Assembly (NCBI GenBank): GCA_046537875.1
Contig: JBKHJZ010000144.1
Span: forward strand, 1-8,165
From: JBKHJZ01 sp046537875
GTDB lineage: Bacteria; Actinomycetota; Acidimicrobiia; Acidimicrobiales; VFJN01
Reading direction: 5' to 3'
Length of the DNA: 8,165 bases
Under the pieces are notes generated by a model. It saw nothing but the letters and a program-made list of their open reading frames with translations. It was not told the DNA's origin and searched no databases. Each line of letters starts with the position of its first letter. Positions within the stretch are counted from its first letter, which is position 1. Positions 5,923-8,165 of this stretch are shown in pieces. A program made the position numbers and the translations under genes.

Positions 5923-7206
5923 TCAGTTGCCGTCGACCGACCAGTGCCAGGGCTCGCTCGGCAGGTTGTACAGCCCGTAGTTGGCGGCGTTCGCCCGCAG
6001 CCAGTCGTGGCAGGAGTCACCCCAGCTGACGGTTCCGCCGCCGCCGCAGGTGAAGTCGATCGCCAGTCCCTGCTCGTGCAGCGAGGTACCCGGCCGCGCC
6101 GTCGCCGGTGAGCACGCCGACGACGGCATCTGCCAGATCGCGTACTCGGAAGAGCCACAGTTCTGGCGCCGCATGGCGATCTGGTCCTGGGGATCGCGAT
6201 AGCTCTTGCCGCACATCGTCACGCCGTCGTCCCCGGCATCGGCCAACAGGCGCTCCACGGATCCGGAGATGGCACCGGCGAGCGAGATGCTGCCGCCCGT
6301 CGGGCAGGCGATGCTCACGACGCCGCCGGGGACCGGCTTGATCACCGCGCCCGTGTACTTGTTCCCCTCGGCCTCGGCCGACAGCCGGGCGGCCCGCTCC
6401 TGCGCCTGCTGTGCGAGCACCTCGGGATCGATCGCCCGGAGCGCCGCTGCGAGCTCTGCCTCGCGGGCCTCGAGCAGCTTGGCCATCTCCGGATCGAGGT
6501 CGCGGATCGACTCGGCCTCGACCAGCGTCCGATCGAGACGCTCCTGCACCGCGAGGACGAACGCCGCCTGCTGCGACAGCGCCGCCTCCACGTCGGCGAG
6601 CGCGGCCTCGGCGTCGGCGCTACGGGCCTCTGCTTCGGCGGCGGCGGCCTCGCGCCGAGCGATCTCGGCCTCGAGGACCTCCTGTGCCTCCCCCAGCTCC
6701 TCCAGCACGGCGGCATCCGACGTGGCCCGCCGGTCCAGGATGGCCTGCTTGACCGTGCTGTCGCTGAACGATTCGGCCGCGAGGGCCTCGAGCGCGCTCT
6801 CGACGGGTGGGTTGACGAACGCGTCGACCACGATGGAGTCGGCGATGCCGTTGATGCCGCGGATCCGCTCGGTCGCCTCCAGCACCGCAGCGTCGGCGGC
6901 CGCCACCTCGGCCTCGGCGGCCCGCAGCGCGGCCTGGGCGCGATCGAGCTGTGCCCGCTGCTCCGCGACGTTGTCGCGCACGTCGGCCAGCGCCTGGGAC
7001 ACGGCCACGTGCTCGGCCCGGAGCACGTCGATGTCGAGGGCGAGCTGGCCAGGGTGGCGGCCGCTCGAGAGCCCGTCCTCGCCGGGCGGCTGCTGGGCGC
7101 CGGCGGTGATCGGCGTCAGCACGAGCGCCCCGGCGGACAGGGCGACGACGAGCCGCCATCCACGTGCGAAACGGTGGACGGCCGGACGGCCGCGCGGTGA
7201 TGTCAC
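5923..7206 (-). CDS. Exported coiled-coil M15 (VanY-type) D,D-carboxypeptidase-like peptidase, paralog 2 (427 aa)
   Basis: It has the same design as paralog 1. The signal peptide is residues 1-37 (hydrophobic 19-33, likely cut AGA|QQ). A coiled coil runs about 55-278 with the conserved tip at 123-165 (VNPPVESALEALAAESFSD). A short linker without the Pro/Ala run (281-295) precedes the M15 domain. The domain has SYRDPQDQ (335-342), SLHEQGLAID with His377 and Asp384, and EPWHWS with Glu418 and His421. The six Cys (301, 332, 350, 365, 387, 399) match those of paralog 1, and about two-thirds of the last 97 positions are identical by eye. The reading frame stays open upstream to 7311, but GTG 7206 is preferred: AGAGG lies 6 bases before it, it directly precedes the signal peptide, and the upstream extension would begin inside the promoter element. 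The likely role is peptidoglycan trimming or cleavage, with the coiled coil as a control or docking arm. The exact bond cut is not known. Confidence 0.9.
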   Translation of the reverse strand: MTSPRGRPAVHRFARGWRLVVALSAGALVLTPITAGAQQPPGEDGLSSGRHPGQLALDIDVLRAEHVAVSQALADVRDNVAEQRAQLDRAQAALRAAEAEVAAADAAVLEATERIRGINGIADSIVVDAFVNPPVESALEALAAESFSDSTVKQAILDRRATSDAAVLEELGEAQEVLEAEIARREAAAAEAEARSADAEAALADVEAALSQQAAFVLAVQERLDRTLVEAESIRDLDPEMAKLLEAREAELAAALRAIDPEVLAQQAQERAARLSAEAEGNKYTGAVIKPVPGGVVSIACPTGGSISLAGAISGSVERLLADAGDDGVTMCGKSYRDPQDQIAMRRQNCGSSEYAIWQMPSSACSPATARPGTSLHEQGLAIDFTCGGGGTVSWGDSCHDWLRANAANYGLYNLPSEPWHWSVDGN

Positions 7207-7212
7207 GTTGCA

Positions 7213-7217
7213 CCTCT
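7213..7217 (-). promoter_or_regulatory. Shine-Dalgarno deciding the GTG start of M15 paralog 2
   Basis: Minus-strand AGAGG ends 6 bases before GTG 7206. The longer frame starting at 7311 overlaps the predicted -35 and has no comparable site. Confidence 0.6.
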
Positions 7218-7282
7218 GGGCAGCAGCAACTCGCACACTTCCCCCAACCGGTGGCCGACGGAGCAGCCCCCGGCCACTGGCG

Positions 7283-7311
7283 AATGTAACGAAACGCCAC
7301 GCATCTGTCAC
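7283..7311 (-). promoter_or_regulatory. Promoter/operator element of M15 paralog 2 (shared with paralog 1)
   Basis: GTGACA (7311-7306), 12 variable bases and TTCGTTACATT (7293-7283) are identical in both blocks and in spacing to the element before paralog 1. Read as -35 GTGACA and -10 TACATT (7288-7283), it would start transcription near 7276, giving a leader of about 70 bases. Additional GTTAC-like sequence lies further upstream (7326-7322), in the arm of a palindrome. Confidence 0.65.
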
Positions 7312-7312
7312 C

Positions 7313-7324
7313 TACCGGCCGGTA
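7313..7324. promoter_or_regulatory. 12-bp perfect palindrome, candidate operator
   Basis: TACCGGCCGGTA is a perfect inverted repeat. It abuts the predicted -35 of M15 paralog 2 (one base apart) and lies 77 bases before the crotonase start. Its size and symmetry suit a dimeric repressor or activator such as a TetR-family protein, but no regulator gene is in the window and the DNA is GC-rich. Confidence 0.4.
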
Positions 7325-7401
7325 ACCGTTGCGTGCGCTGCCCGTCCGCTCCCCCGTCACGTCCGGCGGGCGGACCACGTGAGAGGCGCGAGACTTCCGG
7401 C

Positions 7402-8157
7402 ATGGCCGAGCTCCGCATCGACACGGTCGACCGGGTGGCGACCCTCACCATCGACGCCCCCGATCGCCGCAACGCGCTCACCCTCGACCTCGTCGACGAG
7501 ATCGTCGCCGGGGTCGACGGCCTCGAGGCCGACCCCGATGTCGGCGCGGTCGTCGTCACCGGCGCCGGCCGCGCGTTCTGCGCCGGCGCCGACCTGTCGC
7601 ATCTCGGCGGCAGCCAGCGCGAGGGCCTGGTGCGGATCTACGAGGGCTTCCTGCGCATCGGGCGCTCACCGCTGCCGACGGTGGCTGCGGTGAACGGTGC
7701 CGCGGTCGGCGCCGGCGTGAACCTGGCGCTGGTCTGCGACGTGATCGTCGCCGGCACCTCAGCCCGGTTCGACACCCGCTTCCTCCAGCTCGGGCTGCAC
7801 CCCGGCGGCGGCCACACCTGGATGCTGCAGCGACGCATCGGCCCCCAGGCCGCCGCCGCGATGGTGCTGTTCGGGCGGGTGCTCGACGGCCCCGCCGCCC
7901 ACCGTGCCGGGCTGGCGTGGGACTGCGTCGGCGACGACGAGCTGTTGACGGTCGCCCGCGAGATGGCAGCGGTCGCCGCCGCCGGGCCGCCCGAGCTGGT
8001 CCGGCGGATCAAGCAGACCATGACCGACGTGCGCAGCCTCGACGACCACGCCGCGGCGGTCGAGCGCGAGCTGGATCCCCAGATCTGGTCGCTCGGCCAA
8101 CCGGCGTTCCAGGAGCGGCTCGCCGCCCTCCGCCGCCGCATCAGCGACCGGTCCTGA
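7402..8157 (+). CDS. Enoyl-CoA hydratase/isomerase (crotonase) superfamily protein lacking the classical catalytic glutamates (251 aa)
   Basis: This is a complete crotonase fold of usual length. The N-terminal strands end in GRAFCAGADLSHL (56-68), the CoA-binding and oxyanion-hole segment. NGAAVGAGVNLALVCD (98-113) gives the second oxyanion glycine, and FLQLGLHPGGGHTWML (127-142) matches the family's PGxGGT region. Against rat enoyl-CoA hydratase, Glu144 falls on Asn107 and Glu164 on Phe127. Neither acid is present, so ordinary hydration of enoyl-CoA is doubtful; another acyl-CoA reaction (isomerase, hydrolase or decarboxylase type) is possible, perhaps using Asp124. I chose ATG 7402, where the fold begins. 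The frame is open from an ATG at 7333, but the extra 23 residues are Pro/Arg-rich and unlike the family. The ribosome site is weak: GAGAGG ends 15 bases before the ATG. It is divergent from M15 paralog 2 with a shared 195-base gap. No functional link to its neighbours is evident. Confidence 0.92.
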   Translation: MAELRIDTVDRVATLTIDAPDRRNALTLDLVDEIVAGVDGLEADPDVGAVVVTGAGRAFCAGADLSHLGGSQREGLVRIYEGFLRIGRSPLPTVAAVNGAAVGAGVNLALVCDVIVAGTSARFDTRFLQLGLHPGGGHTWMLQRRIGPQAAAAMVLFGRVLDGPAAHRAGLAWDCVGDDELLTVAREMAAVAAAGPPELVRRIKQTMTDVRSLDDHAAAVERELDPQIWSLGQPAFQERLAALRRRISDRS

Positions 8158-8165
8158 CCCGTCGG

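Noticed and set aside
3951..6029. 692-codon plus-strand open frame across the first M15 gene and beyond
   Set aside because: It is antisense to a clear M15 peptidase and crosses its promoter and intergenic gap. The composition (Arg/Gly/Leu-rich) mirrors the coiled-coil codons on the other strand.
7361..7375. GTCCG/CGGAC hairpin before the crotonase start
   Set aside because: A 5-bp stem in this base composition is expected by chance, and it has no clear relation to the start site.

Overview
The window is very GC-rich DNA, with codons ending mostly in G or C, GTG as well as ATG starts, and secreted cell-wall proteins. This points to a high-GC actinobacterium. The conserved acyltransferase/epimerase pair and the coiled-coil M15 proteins would fit Acidimicrobiia, but that placement is inference. 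There is no sign of phage, insertion sequence, CRISPR array or plasmid functions; it reads as ordinary chromosome with several unusual proteins.

Layout, left to right. A tRNA-Leu with anticodon UAA lies on the minus strand at 1-86, cut by the window edge just before the last A of its CCA end. A 102-residue basic protein of unknown function follows, also on the minus strand (250-558). Divergent from it is a plus-strand two-gene operon: a PlsC-like acyltransferase carrying a roughly 280-residue low-complexity N-terminal extension (660-2270), then an extended-SDR protein coupled through a TGATG stop/start overlap (2270-3313). Convergent with these are three minus-strand genes for exported proteins: a small beta-rich protein with a duplicated Cys/acidic motif (3334-4038), and two paralogous M15 (VanY-type) peptidases with long N-terminal coiled coils (4167-5513 and 5923-7206). 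A plus-strand crotonase-superfamily gene (7402-8157) is divergent from the second peptidase.

How they may work together. The acyltransferase and SDR probably share a membrane or envelope lipid pathway. The two M15 proteins are predicted exported peptidoglycan peptidases. Their N-terminal halves resemble the coiled coils through which PcsB/CwlO-type hydrolases are controlled by FtsEX. Both paralogs are preceded by the same bipartite element, GTGACA-N12-TTCGTTACATT, at almost the same distance from the start codon, so they are probably co-regulated and the duplication included the promoter. The crotonase lacks both classical catalytic glutamates and the SDR lacks a recognisable YxxxK, so neither should be given a canonical activity.

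The most interesting candidate system is the envelope block at 3334-7311: duplicated coiled-coil/M15 peptidases, their shared promoter element and a neighbouring Cys-rich secreted protein. All calls come from reading the sequence; no database search was possible.
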